From: Dysgonomonadaceae bacterium zrk40
Lineage (GTDB): Bacteria; Bacteroidota; Bacteroidia; Bacteroidales; Dysgonomonadaceae
NCBI GenBank assembly: GCA_016916535.1
Contig: CP070276.1
Coordinates: 1,364,001-1,428,000, forward strand
Direction: 5' to 3'
DNA length: 64,000 bases
Shown here: positions 52,388 to 62,002 of the stretch, piece after piece
How positions within the stretch are numbered: the stretch's first letter is position 1
Layout of the letters: every line of letters begins with the position of its first letter
Translations under genes and position numbers: made by a program
Notes under the pieces: generated by a model
Told to the model about the DNA's origin: nothing
What the model saw: only the letters and a program-made list of their open reading frames with translations
The model's database searches: none

Positions 52388-54403
52388 ATGATCCAGCTCA
52401 ACGAACAGCAACGCAAAGCGGCCGAATTTGAGGGAAAGCACCTGCTGGTGCTGGCAGGCGCCGGCACGGGCAAGACAGGCACCATCATCGCCCGGGCAGA
52501 CTATCTCCTCCGCAAGGGAGTGCAGCCCAACCGCATCGCCATCCTCTCCTTCACCCGCAAGTCGGCCAGGGAGATCGCTGAGCGACTCAAGTTGTCAGCG
52601 CCGGGCGGCATCAACAAGAAAGAGATCACCGGCAGGACCTTCCACTCATGGTGCAACGAGATCATGCACCTCTACCCCGACCACTTCCCGCACCACGGCT
52701 ACACACCCCTCGACGAGGATGACCGGCTCAGTGCGATGGCGCTGGCACTGGGGAAGAACTTCCGCGACAGCAAGAAGGAGAAGGTGAAGAAGGAGGTGGT
52801 GACCGCCATCTACTCCTACGCCGTCAACACGCTCTGCAGCCTGTCGGAGGCCATCCTCCACGTCCGCTACGGCAACCTGGAGAAGGAGGACGAGCAGGTG
52901 ATGCAATATGTGGAAGAGGACCGGAAGCTGATTGCTCTGGTAATCAAAAAATATATCGACTATAAAAAGGAGCGGCGCTACATCGACTACGACGACATGC
53001 TGAGCGTGGTGGCCACACAGCTGGAGCGCGATGAAGCGCTACGCGACGCGGTGACGAAGCGATACCGGCATGTGCTGGTAGATGAGATGCAGGACACCAA
53101 TCCCCTGCAATACAAGCTGCTGAAATCGTTCGTCGAGGGATCGCACCTCTTCTGCGTGGGCGACGACGCGCAGAGCATCTACGCTTTTCGGGGTGCCGAC
53201 TTCCGCACCATACACTCCTTCACAGAGATCATCCCCCGCTCAGAGAAGCTGAAGCTGCTGCGCAACTACCGCTCCACGCAGGAGATCCTGGATCTCTCTA
53301 ACTGGGTACTGGAACAATCGCCACTCCGCTATGACAAGAAGCTGGAGGCCCACAGGGGCAAGGGGGAGATGCCCTCGCTGATTCACGTGGAGGACGACTG
53401 GGAGGAGGCGGACCTGATCACTGACGGGATCCTGGACCATGTGGCGGAGGGTGGCCGCTACACTGATACCATGGTGCTGGGCCGCTCGGTATGGTCGCTC
53501 TCGAAGGTGGAAGGGGCCTGCCTCAGCAAGAAGATTCCTTATGTGAAATATGGCGGCACCTCGCTGATGCAGAGCGCCCACGTGCGTGACGTCGCCTCCG
53601 CCATGCGGATTGTAGCCAACAGCTATGATGAGATTGCCTGGATACGTTTCCTGCAACTCTGGGACGGCATCGGTGAGATCAAGGCCAGCCGCATCATCTC
53701 ACGGGTGATCACCCTTGCAACCTTCGGCGAGATGATCGCCTGCCTGCAGCAGTTCGAGGGGATGGAGATCAACGCCGCCATCCCGGCCACGCTGGCTGCC
53801 GTGAGGGAGTATAACGACCGGCCGGCACAGGCCATGGAGGCTGCCGTGGAGGCGATGCAGCCGATGCTGGAAAAGAAGTACCGCGAGGAGTGGACTTCCC
53901 GTGCCTCCGACTTTGAGGTGCTCCGTGAGGTGGCCCGCTCATCGGGCAGTATCACCGAGTTCATCACCGAGTACGTGCTGGACCCCAAGGCGGAGACTAC
54001 CTTTAAGATTGGCGCGAAGGAGACAGACGATGCGGTGGTGCTCTCCACCATCCACTCGGCAAAGGGATTGGAGGCGGAGATCGTGCACATCCTCAACCTC
54101 AATCCGGCCAGCTTCCCCTCGTCGCGCACCATCCTCCAGGGTGAGGGGGCCATCGAGGAGGAGCGGCGCTGCCTCTACGTGGCGCTGACACGCGCCAAGA
54201 ACAGCCTGAACCTCTACCGCAACGTGCGTTCGCTGCACACCCAGTACAGCGATGCAAACCGCCACGAGCAACTTTACTTCCTTAACAACCTCCCCCCGCA
54301 CCTGGTGAAGATCCTGGTCAACGGGCAGGAGAAAAAAGATTTTCCTGCACCCTTCAACCCCACGCAGGGTGAGGCCGACTTCCCCGACTTCGATTTTGGC
54401 TAA
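52388..54403 (+). CDS. UvrD/Rep-family (SF1A) DNA helicase
   Basis: 671 residues. Motifs in order: Q motif LNEQQRKAAEF, Walker A GAGTGKT at 24-30, Ia LSFTRKSAREI, Walker B VDEMQDTN, III CVGDDAQSIYAFRGAD, IV LLRNYRSTQEI, V STIHSAKGLEAEIV, and VI RRCLYVALTRAK. It is a 3'-5' DNA translocase/helicase of the UvrD/PcrA/Rep type. It is slightly shorter than UvrD (720), has no nuclease domain, and is not next to any recB- or defence-like gene. A housekeeping or repair role is likely; the paralogue cannot be fixed. Confidence 0.92.
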   Translation: MIQLNEQQRKAAEFEGKHLLVLAGAGTGKTGTIIARADYLLRKGVQPNRIAILSFTRKSAREIAERLKLSAPGGINKKEITGRTFHSWCNEIMHLYPDHFPHHGYTPLDEDDRLSAMALALGKNFRDSKKEKVKKEVVTAIYSYAVNTLCSLSEAILHVRYGNLEKEDEQVMQYVEEDRKLIALVIKKYIDYKKERRYIDYDDMLSVVATQLERDEALRDAVTKRYRHVLVDEMQDTNPLQYKLLKSFVEGSHLFCVGDDAQSIYAFRGADFRTIHSFTEIIPRSEKLKLLRNYRSTQEILDLSNWVLEQSPLRYDKKLEAHRGKGEMPSLIHVEDDWEEADLITDGILDHVAEGGRYTDTMVLGRSVWSLSKVEGACLSKKIPYVKYGGTSLMQSAHVRDVASAMRIVANSYDEIAWIRFLQLWDGIGEIKASRIISRVITLATFGEMIACLQQFEGMEINAAIPATLAAVREYNDRPAQAMEAAVEAMQPMLEKKYREEWTSRASDFEVLREVARSSGSITEFITEYVLDPKAETTFKIGAKETDDAVVLSTIHSAKGLEAEIVHILNLNPASFPSSRTILQGEGAIEEERRCLYVALTRAKNSLNLYRNVRSLHTQYSDANRHEQLYFLNNLPPHLVKILVNGQEKKDFPAPFNPTQGEADFPDFDFG

Positions 54404-54450
54404 CAGGCTCCACCGGAGGTGCTCTGTAACAATAAATTTGACTCAGACCT

Positions 54451-55632
54451 ATGGCAACCGTTTTACTTCTGATCATCATATACCTTTCGTTTATCGGTCT
54501 CGGTCTGCCTGACTCCCTGCTGGGTGCCGCCTGGCCAGTGATGTACAGAGACCTTTCCGCACCCATTCACTATGCAGGGATCATATCAATGATCACGGCT
54601 GCGGGATCCGTGGTCTCGAGCCTGATGAGCGCCAAGGTCACACGTTTAGCCGGTACGGGTGTCGTGACCTTGGTCAGTGTCTTCCTGACTGCCGCGGCTT
54701 TGATTGGGTTCTCCTACTCCGACAACGTTGCCTTCCTGTTCATCCTATCCATCCCACTGGGGCTGGGGGCCGGCTCAGTGGATGCTGTGCTCAACAATTA
54801 CGTGGCACTGCACTTCAAGGCAAGACACATGAACTGGCTGCACTGCTTCTGGGGTATCGGCGCTTCCATTGGCCCGATGATCATGTCCGCACATTTAAAA
54901 AACAGCGGATCGTGGTCCATGGGATACAGGACGGTCGGCATCATTCAACTTGGCATCGTGATCGTGCTGCTCGCTTCATTGCCGGTGTGGAAGAAAATCA
55001 GGGGTGAGGAGCCGGAGAAGCATACCGACAACGCTATCGATTTGTCCTACAGAAATATAGCCCGCATCCACGGCTTAAAACAGATGCTTTTGGGATTCTT
55101 TTGTTACTGCACCATTGAGGTGGTGGCAGGGATCTGGGGAGCGAGCTTTCTGGTAACCGTGAGGAATTTACCGGCTGAGAGTGCGGCCCGTCTGATTGCG
55201 TTATATTACATCGGAATCACCGTGGGGCGTTTTATATCGGGTTTCTTCACACTGAAGATCAACAACCTCCAGCTGGTGCGACTGGGACAGATTGTGATTT
55301 TCCTTGGTGTACTCCTGCTATTCCTGCCTGATAATTACTCCCTGGCTGCAGGGTTTCTAACGATAGGTCTGGGTTGTGCACCAATCTTCCCAAGCATGTT
55401 GCATGAAACACCCCGGAGCTTCGGAAGGGAAAATTCACAATCAATCATCGGGATGCAGATGGCCAGTGCATCATTGGCATCAACCATCATGCCGATGATA
55501 TTCGGTAGCCTGGCTTCGGCATTTGATTTCTCAATATTCCCCTTATTCCTTGGTGCGCTTCTGCTGATCAGCATACTGTTGATCGAAGCGGCAAAAAGAA
55601 AGTTCCACCGAGAATCACCCAGCCAGCAGTGA
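54451..55632 (+). CDS. Major facilitator superfamily transporter
   Basis: 393 residues with 12 predicted membrane helices. The first helices contain IYLSFIGLGLPDSLLGAAWP; helix 4-5 has LGLGAGSVDAVLNNYVALHF followed by HMNWLHCFWGIGASIGP, a pattern of sugar-type MFS proteins (FucP/GalP-like FHS relatives). Substrate unknown. It lies 47 bp downstream of the helicase gene on the same strand, but nothing links the two functionally. Confidence 0.88.
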   Translation: MATVLLLIIIYLSFIGLGLPDSLLGAAWPVMYRDLSAPIHYAGIISMITAAGSVVSSLMSAKVTRLAGTGVVTLVSVFLTAAALIGFSYSDNVAFLFILSIPLGLGAGSVDAVLNNYVALHFKARHMNWLHCFWGIGASIGPMIMSAHLKNSGSWSMGYRTVGIIQLGIVIVLLASLPVWKKIRGEEPEKHTDNAIDLSYRNIARIHGLKQMLLGFFCYCTIEVVAGIWGASFLVTVRNLPAESAARLIALYYIGITVGRFISGFFTLKINNLQLVRLGQIVIFLGVLLLFLPDNYSLAAGFLTIGLGCAPIFPSMLHETPRSFGRENSQSIIGMQMASASLASTIMPMIFGSLASAFDFSIFPLFLGALLLISILLIEAAKRKFHRESPSQQ

Positions 55633-55760
55633 CAGGATCAGCACACCTGTCGTAAAGAAACGTTTTGTCCTTACAGGCAACACACAATGTTGTTTGTTCA
55701 TGATGGTACGCGCTTAAAAAAAACATCCTTAATAAGCAGACGATGCAAATATAATAAAAA

Positions 55761-56297
55761 TCAGCGGTCGTGCTCCACCCAGATCAGCTCCGAGGTGTCA
55801 TAGCCGATCTCCTCAGCGATGCGCAGGTAACGCTCCTTCACCTCATCGGGGATGGTGGTCTCGCGCGCCAGGATCCAGAGGTACTTGAGGTTCTTCCCGG
55901 CCACCAGCGCGTAGCGGTACTCCTCGTCGAGGGCGATCACGTTGTAGCCCGAGTAGAAGGGTCCGAAGAAGGAGACTTTCAGCATCGCCACATTTTCATC
56001 ACCCACAAATTTGGCTTTCCCAACTGCCTCTTTCCATTCATCATCGGCAAAGGCGTAACCGCGATTCACCACACGGATGGTGCCATCGTCATTCAGGCTA
56101 TACTGCGCAGTGGTGTTGTTCAGTCCCCTTTCGAACTTGAAGTCGAGCCGGGCAATCTCGTACCACTTGCCCAGGTATTTCTCCTTGTGGAAGGGGGTTA
56201 CGGCGGTGGCTCCCTTGGGGATGGAGGCACAGGAGGCGGAGCCAAGACCGATGGCGGCCAGCAAAACGATCCAGAGTGACTTTGTTGATTTCATCAT
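55761..56297 (-). CDS. blc: Bacterial lipocalin (Blc-type lipoprotein)
   Basis: 178 residues. Lipoprotein signal with lipobox SASC (Cys23), then the lipocalin signature YLGKWYEIARLDFKFERG near the N terminus of the barrel, and further conserved strands (VSFFGPFYSGYNVIALDEEY, LKYLWILARE). Blc proteins sit in the outer membrane and bind fatty acids or lysophospholipids. It is a single gene, divergent from the GH43 gene, with no clear promoter motif. Confidence 0.93.
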   Translation of the reverse strand: MMKSTKSLWIVLLAAIGLGSASCASIPKGATAVTPFHKEKYLGKWYEIARLDFKFERGLNNTTAQYSLNDDGTIRVVNRGYAFADDEWKEAVGKAKFVGDENVAMLKVSFFGPFYSGYNVIALDEEYRYALVAGKNLKYLWILARETTIPDEVKERYLRIAEEIGYDTSELIWVEHDR

Positions 56298-56349
56298 ATC
56301 AGATATAACAAGATAGCTACGAAGAGGTTCTGCAAATCAGGAGTTTTTT

Positions 56350-56380
56350 TTTGCCGTTCGGGAGAAACGAGTTATTTTTG
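56350..56380 (+). promoter_or_regulatory. Promoter of the GH43 gene
   Basis: TTTG (56350-56353), 19 bases, then TATTTTTG (56373-56380); both perfect. Leader about 40 bases to the ATG at 56429. Confidence 0.78.
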
Positions 56381-56428
56381 GGGAACGGTTGAGATGGTCA
56401 CTCGCCACAGCACCTAACGACTCAGATC

Positions 56429-58150
56429 ATGAAAGAACAAAAACAGATTGCAGCCCTCCTGATGGCTACCCTCCTGCTCCTCACTGCCTGCACGGCAAAA
56501 AAAGAAAACCGCTTCGTGACACGCACCATCCACAACCCGGTGCTGGCAGGCTTCTACCCCGACCCGAGCGTCACCCGTGGTGCCGACGGCTACTACATGG
56601 TGAACTCCACCTTCGGCTACTTCCCCGGCATACCCATCTTCTACAGCCCCGACCTGACCGGCTGGAAACAGATAGGACATGTACTGCACCGCCCGGAGCA
56701 GGTGCAGTTCGATGAGCGTAAGCTCTCCAACCAGGCGACTTACGCGCCCGCCATCGAGTACCACGACGGCACATACTACGTGGCCTGCACCGAGGTGGTA
56801 GGACGGGGCAACTACATCGTGAAAGCCACCGATCCGGCAGGACCCTGGTCGGAGCCTTTCCTGCTGCCTGAAGTACAGGGCATCGACCCCTCACTCTTCT
56901 TCGATGAGGATGGACGTGCCTGGCTGGTCTACAACAGCGGTGCACCGGACAACAATCCCCTGTGGGACGGGCACTGCACCATCCGGCTGGTAGAGATGGA
57001 CATGGAGACGATGCAGGTGATCAGTGAGCCGGTGATCCTGGTGAACGGGGGTGTCAACATAGACGAACAGCCGGTATGGATTGAGGGACCGCACATCTAC
57101 AAGGTGGAGGGACGCTACTACCTCTCCGCCGCCGAGGGGGGCACCGAAATCAACCACAGTCAGGTGATCTTCCGCAGCGACACCATTACGGGACCTTACC
57201 TGCCATGGGAGCAGAACCCAATTCTCACGCAGCGGGACCTCGACCCGGAAAGGGAGAACCCAATCACCAGCACCGGGCATGCCGACATGATTCAGGACCT
57301 GGCGGGCAACTGGTGGGCCTTCTTCCTCGGCTGCCGCCCCTACGAGGGGAACCATTTCAACACCGGGCGCGAGACCTTCATGGCTCCGGTGAAATGGGTG
57401 GAGGGATGGCCCAAGATCAATCCTGATCACCGTGAAATTCAGCAGAGCTATCCCTTCACCGCTGCACTGCCGCGTCTGGAGGAACCCCAGCCGATGCAGG
57501 GCAGCTTCTTACGCCGCGAGCAGTTCGACACCCCGCAGCTCAGTCACCACTGGGTGAGAATCCGGGCCGACAGGGGGGAATGGTTCGAGGTTGACACTAC
57601 AGACAGCACCCTCCGGATAGAGCTGCTCCCCGCAGGCCGGATGCAGGGAGGCGTTCCCTCCTACCTGGCACAGCGGCAGCAACACCTCACCGGCCATGCT
57701 GCCACGGCGCTTTCCTTCTCACCCGCGAGTGAGAATCAGAAGGCAGGCATCGGCGTGCTGCAGAACGAGGAGCGTTTCTACTACCTCTGCAAGTCGCTGG
57801 AACAGGGAGCTCCCGTGGTGCAGCTTTACCAATCAGGGAAGGAGGATGACCCGCAGGGAATGACGCTGCTGGCATCGGCACCGCTGGGGCATGACCGGCC
57901 TTTGCGCCTCCGCATAGGGGCGGAAAAGACCCGCTACCGCTTCTTCTTCTCGGAAGAACTGGAGGGTGACAACTGGCAGCAGCTGGGCGAGGAGCAGGAT
58001 GCCCGCTACCTCAGCACTCAGAATGCGGGGGGTTTTGTGGGATGTACCTACGGACTTTGGGCCCTCACCCTGAAAGATGAGAGCCCAAAGGAAGTTGCAC
58101 GCTACCACTGGTATGAGGTGGGCGGCAACGATGCGTTCAGCGGGGAGTAA
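56429..58150 (+). CDS. GH43-family glycoside hydrolase lipoprotein (xylosidase/arabinofuranosidase type)
   Basis: 573 residues. Lipoprotein signal ending LLLTAC, then a five-bladed propeller with the GH43 acid/base triad: Asp in GFYPDPSVTRG, Asp in QGIDPSLFFDEDG and Glu in WIEGPHIYKVEGRYYL. Residues about 365-573 form the C-terminal beta-sandwich that accompanies many GH43 beta-xylosidases. It removes xylose or arabinose side groups at the cell surface or in the periplasm; the exact bond is undetermined. It is isolated from any SusCD pair. Its stop is immediately followed, without a gap, by the convergent stop of the DHOD-like gene. Confidence 0.92.
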   Translation: MKEQKQIAALLMATLLLLTACTAKKENRFVTRTIHNPVLAGFYPDPSVTRGADGYYMVNSTFGYFPGIPIFYSPDLTGWKQIGHVLHRPEQVQFDERKLSNQATYAPAIEYHDGTYYVACTEVVGRGNYIVKATDPAGPWSEPFLLPEVQGIDPSLFFDEDGRAWLVYNSGAPDNNPLWDGHCTIRLVEMDMETMQVISEPVILVNGGVNIDEQPVWIEGPHIYKVEGRYYLSAAEGGTEINHSQVIFRSDTITGPYLPWEQNPILTQRDLDPERENPITSTGHADMIQDLAGNWWAFFLGCRPYEGNHFNTGRETFMAPVKWVEGWPKINPDHREIQQSYPFTAALPRLEEPQPMQGSFLRREQFDTPQLSHHWVRIRADRGEWFEVDTTDSTLRIELLPAGRMQGGVPSYLAQRQQHLTGHAATALSFSPASENQKAGIGVLQNEERFYYLCKSLEQGAPVVQLYQSGKEDDPQGMTLLASAPLGHDRPLRLRIGAEKTRYRFFFSEELEGDNWQQLGEEQDARYLSTQNAGGFVGCTYGLWALTLKDESPKEVARYHWYEVGGNDAFSGE

Positions 58151-59170
58151 TCACCACTCCAGATCTTCCATCAGCCTGTCGGAGTGAAGCAGCGTATCGA
58201 TATACTGTGCCCGCTTGTAGATGAGCAGGTTGTCGTTCTTGTTGAGCACGCTGTCAGAGAGCTTGCCCCTGAACTGATCGATGTGCTGGTATTGTTTGGT
58301 CTCCATCCATTCGGCAATCTCACGGTTGATCTTGCCAATCTGTTCCATGCCGTTGCGGTAGACGGCACTCACCACCTGCACGGCAGCAGCACCGCTGAGG
58401 AGCAGCTTGATGGCATCTTCTCCTGTATAGATGCCGCGGCTGCTGCATACATCGGCGTTGATGCGTCCATAGAGCATGCCGGCATAGCGGAGTGATTTCT
58501 TGTACTCTCCCCTGTGGGTGAGGTTGAAGGCACGGCGGTGTTCCTCCCGGCGGATGTCCACATCGGGCTGGAAGAAGGCGTTGAACAGCACCAACCCCTT
58601 TACACCGGACTCATCGAGACGCTTCGCGAAATGGAGGATATTGGTGTAGTCGGAGCTTAGCTTCACGCTCACCGGAATGGAGAGCTGCTGACAAATGGCC
58701 GAGACCAGGTTGATCTGTTGCTGTTCAATGGTCGCCGCGTCAATATCGAATCGCACCGGGATCTGGTAGAGGTTGAGTTCGATGCCGTCCACACCGGTCT
58801 CCTCGATCAGCTTAGCATAGCGGAGCCAGGTTGATTCGTTCACACAGTTGAGGCTGGCGATCACCGGCACGGTGAGCTTCTCCTTGGCCCGACGCAACTT
58901 CTCAAGGTAGTACTCCACCTCCGAATGTTCCACGCTGGGGTGGTGTGTCACCGACTCGGCATGAATCTCATCATACTGGCTGATCTTCTCGTCCAGACGG
59001 AAGCTCTCCATCTGGATCTGTTCTTCAAAAAGGGTTTTGAACACCACGGCGCCCACGCCCTCTTCTTCTGCCCGCAGCAGCTTGTCACTGTCGGTGGATA
59101 GTTCTGATGCGCCCAGGATGACGGGACTCTTGAGCCTGATGCCCATGTAAGTTGTTTCCATGTTCTTCAT
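58151..59170 (-). CDS. Second dihydroorotate dehydrogenase-like flavoprotein
   Basis: 339 residues, related to the protein encoded at 7.6 kb: LKSPVILGASELS, GAVVFKTLFEEQI, VIASLNCVNESTW, PVSVKLSSDYTN and GLVLFNAFFQPDVDIR. As in that protein the catalytic Cys loop of true DHODases is absent (IELNLYQIPVRFD instead). The two differ in their acidic insertion regions, so they are old paralogues rather than a recent duplication. An FMN-dependent redox enzyme of unknown substrate. It lies 111 bp downstream of the DUF389 gene on the minus strand. Confidence 0.8.
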   Translation of the reverse strand: MKNMETTYMGIRLKSPVILGASELSTDSDKLLRAEEEGVGAVVFKTLFEEQIQMESFRLDEKISQYDEIHAESVTHHPSVEHSEVEYYLEKLRRAKEKLTVPVIASLNCVNESTWLRYAKLIEETGVDGIELNLYQIPVRFDIDAATIEQQQINLVSAICQQLSIPVSVKLSSDYTNILHFAKRLDESGVKGLVLFNAFFQPDVDIRREEHRRAFNLTHRGEYKKSLRYAGMLYGRINADVCSSRGIYTGEDAIKLLLSGAAAVQVVSAVYRNGMEQIGKINREIAEWMETKQYQHIDQFRGKLSDSVLNKNDNLLIYKRAQYIDTLLHSDRLMEDLEW

Positions 59171-59281
59171 ATATTTGTTGATTTGATGATTCGTAGATTA
59201 GCGGATGGAATAATTGGCTTATTATGCAACAGTCTTAGATAATAACACTCCTTTGATGGGAATAGTTTACTGCCGGTGCGG

Positions 59282-60631
59282 TTAATTGCGCACCTCCTCG
59301 AAGACCGTCTTGACCTGTTCATTGCCCAGTCGGTTTTTAAGCCACTCCTCGATGCGTGAACGGTCGGCCTGCCGCAACCCGTTGCGGGGAAGGGTGAAGA
59401 CCACCATCGGCACCATGCCCGTGCGCTGGGTGGAGTCGTTCACGGAGGAGAAGAGATAGGTCTCGGCGTATGAACAACCGGCAATCTGCGGGAAAAGGGG
59501 CTTGATCTCGGAGAGGATCTTTTCACCGAAGAGGGGTATGTTGCGGATACTGTCCACCCTGCCTTCCGTCTGCCGCAGGGTGAAGGTGGTGGCGGCCAGC
59601 TGTGCTGCCAGTCGCTCCGATTCAGACTGGTATTTCCGTACGTTCTCCTGCACCATGCTGGCATCATATCCCTGGCGAATCACCAGCCTGGCGGTATCGA
59701 GACGGTGGATCAGCGCCTTATCGATGATCTCTCCCCTGATGGAATCGTTCAGTCCGTAGCCGGAGTAAAGAAGCTCTACCGTGCGGGTAGCGGGGTGCAC
59801 CTGCCGGTTCTGAAGGTAGTTGCCACCCAGCAGGGTCACCTCTCCGATGAAGGTTTCCGCCCGCTGTGCAAACTCTTCATTTTTCACCAGGTTGACACCA
59901 AAGATGATGCTGGGGCCCAGCGTGAGGAGGATGACGGCGGAGATGACACGGTTCACATGTTTCTTCCTGGCGGGATCGACGATGGAGCGGATGGGGAACT
60001 TGAGGAACTGACAGACGATCAGCGCGGCGAAGGCGATGAACACGGTGTTGATTGTGAAGAGGTAGAGTGCCCCGAAGAAGAAGTCGAACTGCAGCGTGGC
60101 CAGGCCGTAACCTGCCGTACAGATGGGGGGCATCAGGGCGGTTGCGATCGCCACACCGGGGATCACGTTGCCCTTCAGACGGCTGCTCATCGCCACGATG
60201 CCGGCAAGGCCGCCGAAGAGTGCTATGATGACGTCGTAGATGGTGGGACTGGTACGCGCCAGCAGCTCAGAGTGAGCCTCATTGAGAGGGGAGAGCAGAA
60301 AGTAGACTGCCGAGGTGAGGAGGCTCACCCCCACGGCAAAGGAGAAGTTCTTCAGCGAACGACGCAACAAGAGGAAGTCGTAGGTGGCAAGGCTGTATCC
60401 CATCCCGTTGATGGGACCCATCAGCGGGGAGATGAGCATGGCACCGATGATCACCGCCGTGGAATTCATGTTGAGTCCCACAGAGGCCACCACGATGGCA
60501 AACATCAACACCCATAGGTTGGTACCCCGAAAGACGATTCCCTTTTCAATGTTCTCATGAATGACATCATAACCCTCCATCTCACTGCGCAGGTCGAACC
60601 ACTGCAGCAGCTTCTCTATCCTCTTCTCCAT
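59282..60631 (-). CDS. DUF389 family membrane protein
   Basis: 449 residues. Six or so membrane helices occupy residues 40-260, with the family-defining AVIIGAMLISPLMGPINGMG and GVAIATALMPPICTAGYGLA. A soluble C-terminal region of about 180 residues (coiled segment YQSESERLAAQLAATTFTL) probably lies in the periplasm. DUF389 proteins are conserved, function not established. It has its own promoter element directly upstream. Confidence 0.9.
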   Translation of the reverse strand: MEKRIEKLLQWFDLRSEMEGYDVIHENIEKGIVFRGTNLWVLMFAIVVASVGLNMNSTAVIIGAMLISPLMGPINGMGYSLATYDFLLLRRSLKNFSFAVGVSLLTSAVYFLLSPLNEAHSELLARTSPTIYDVIIALFGGLAGIVAMSSRLKGNVIPGVAIATALMPPICTAGYGLATLQFDFFFGALYLFTINTVFIAFAALIVCQFLKFPIRSIVDPARKKHVNRVISAVILLTLGPSIIFGVNLVKNEEFAQRAETFIGEVTLLGGNYLQNRQVHPATRTVELLYSGYGLNDSIRGEIIDKALIHRLDTARLVIRQGYDASMVQENVRKYQSESERLAAQLAATTFTLRQTEGRVDSIRNIPLFGEKILSEIKPLFPQIAGCSYAETYLFSSVNDSTQRTGMVPMVVFTLPRNGLRQADRSRIEEWLKNRLGNEQVKTVFEEVRN

Positions 60632-60648
60632 GGCGTTTCATCTTTTCG

Positions 60649-60656
60649 CAAATCTA
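60649..60656 (-). promoter_or_regulatory. Probable promoter (-7 element) of the DUF389 gene
   Basis: The minus strand reads TAGATTTG, ending 17 bases before the ATG at 60631, so the leader would be about 10 bases. Confidence 0.5.
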
Positions 60657-60658
60657 CG

Positions 60659-60690
60659 AAAAAAAAGATTCCCCGCACGCGGGCGGGGAA
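60659..60690 (-). terminator. Rho-independent terminator of the serine palmitoyltransferase gene
   Basis: TTCCCCGC (60669-60676) pairs with GCGGGGAA (60683-60690) around a 6-base loop. On the minus strand the stem is followed by a U-rich tract (plus-strand A run at 60659-60666), 37 bases beyond the stop at 60727. Confidence 0.85.
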
Positions 60691-60726
60691 CAATTTATGG
60701 GGAGCATCAACAAAAAATGGAGGGTG

Positions 60727-61917
60727 TCAGAGCACGCCTGTTTTTCTGAAGATGTCAGTGATGCATTCAATGGAACGGTCTACCTGTTCAAAGGTGTGGG
60801 TCGCCATGAGCGAGTAACGGATCAGCGTGTCGTTGGGAGCCACGGCTGGGGGCACCACCGGGTTAACGAAGATGCCCTCCTCGAAGAGCAGTTTGGTGAT
60901 CAGGAAGGTCTTGTCGTTGTCGCGCACGTAGAGCGGCAGGATGGGTGTGGAAGTGGGACCCAGTTCAAATCCCCGGTCACGGAACTGGTTGATGGCGTAG
61001 TCGGTTAACTCCCAGAGGCGTTTCACCCGTTCCGGCTCCGCCTTCAGGATGTCAAGCGCGGCCGAGGCGGCAGCGGTCGCTGCCGGCGTGATGCTGGCAC
61101 TGAAGATATTGGTGCGGGAGTTGTGGCGCAGGTAGTTGATTACCGGATAGTCGCCCGCCACGAAACCACCGATGGAGGCAAGCGACTTGCTGAAGGTGCC
61201 CATCACAAGGTCCACATCGTCCAGCAGGCCGAAATGGTCGCAAGCACCGCGACCATTGTAGCGCTTGCCCATCACTCCGAGACCATGCGCCTCATCCACC
61301 ATGATGTTGGCCTTGTACTTCTTTGCCAGCTTGACGATCTCCGGCAGGTTGGCCAGGTCGCCCTCCATGCTGAAGACACCATCCACGACGATCAGCTTCA
61401 CCTTGCGCGGGTCGCATCGTTTCAACTGCTTCTCGAGTGAGACCATGTCGTTGTGGCGGAACTTGTACTTGGTGGAGAAAGAGGTGCGCAATCCTTCGAT
61501 GATGGAGGCATGGTCCCGTTCATCCCAGATGATGTAATCGTCGCGGCCGGTGAGACAGCCCAACACACCCTCGTTGACGGTGAAACCGGTAGAGAAGACA
61601 ATCGCCTCCTCCTTGTGCATGAAGTTGGCCAGCTTGCGTTCCAGCTCCAGGTGTATGTCGAGGGTACCGTTTAGGAAACGTGAGCCGGCCATGCCGGTAC
61701 CATACTTTTTGGTGGCAGCGATGGCAGCCTCCTTCACCCTGGGGTGATTGGTCAGTCCCAGGTAAGCATTGGAACCGAACATCAGCACTTTCTTTCCGTT
61801 GATGACCACCTCTGTATCCTGATCGCTCTCAATGGCCCGGAAGTAGGGGTAGATGCCGGCAGCCTTTGCGCGCTGCGGGGCATCATATTTCATCATTTTT
61901 TCCTTTAAAAGATTCAT
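60727..61917 (-). CDS. spt: Serine palmitoyltransferase (alpha-oxoamine synthase)
   Basis: 396 residues from the ATG at 61917; an ATG 13 codons upstream is also open. It is a fold-type I PLP enzyme: FGSNAYLGLTNHPRV, RFLNGTLDIHLELE, VDEAHGLGVMGKRYNGRG, and PLP-binding Lys244 in GTFSKSLASIGG. These features match Bacteroidota SPT, which condenses serine with an acyl-CoA to start sphingolipid synthesis; 2-amino-3-ketobutyrate CoA ligase and BioF are close relatives. The phylum context and overall sequence favour SPT. A lone gene with its own promoter element and terminator. Confidence 0.83.
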   Translation of the reverse strand: MNLLKEKMMKYDAPQRAKAAGIYPYFRAIESDQDTEVVINGKKVLMFGSNAYLGLTNHPRVKEAAIAATKKYGTGMAGSRFLNGTLDIHLELERKLANFMHKEEAIVFSTGFTVNEGVLGCLTGRDDYIIWDERDHASIIEGLRTSFSTKYKFRHNDMVSLEKQLKRCDPRKVKLIVVDGVFSMEGDLANLPEIVKLAKKYKANIMVDEAHGLGVMGKRYNGRGACDHFGLLDDVDLVMGTFSKSLASIGGFVAGDYPVINYLRHNSRTNIFSASITPAATAAASAALDILKAEPERVKRLWELTDYAINQFRDRGFELGPTSTPILPLYVRDNDKTFLITKLLFEEGIFVNPVVPPAVAPNDTLIRYSLMATHTFEQVDRSIECITDIFRKTGVL

Positions 61918-61994
61918 CTGAAGAAAATTAATCAAAAAACAGAGCTCAGCATGCAACGCCCACTAAAGCAATTGTTTTCTTGGAAACCAACGTA

Positions 61995-62002
61995 CAAAGA
62001 TA
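61995..62002 (-). promoter_or_regulatory. Probable promoter (-7 element) of spt
   Basis: The minus strand reads TATCTTTG, with a leader of about 70 bases to the ATG at 61917. No -33 partner at the normal distance. Confidence 0.45.

Noticed and set aside
59705-60517. 270-codon plus-strand frame opposite the DUF389 gene
   Set aside because: Low-complexity Asp/Glu/His-rich translation with no start context; the opposite strand encodes a clear membrane protein.
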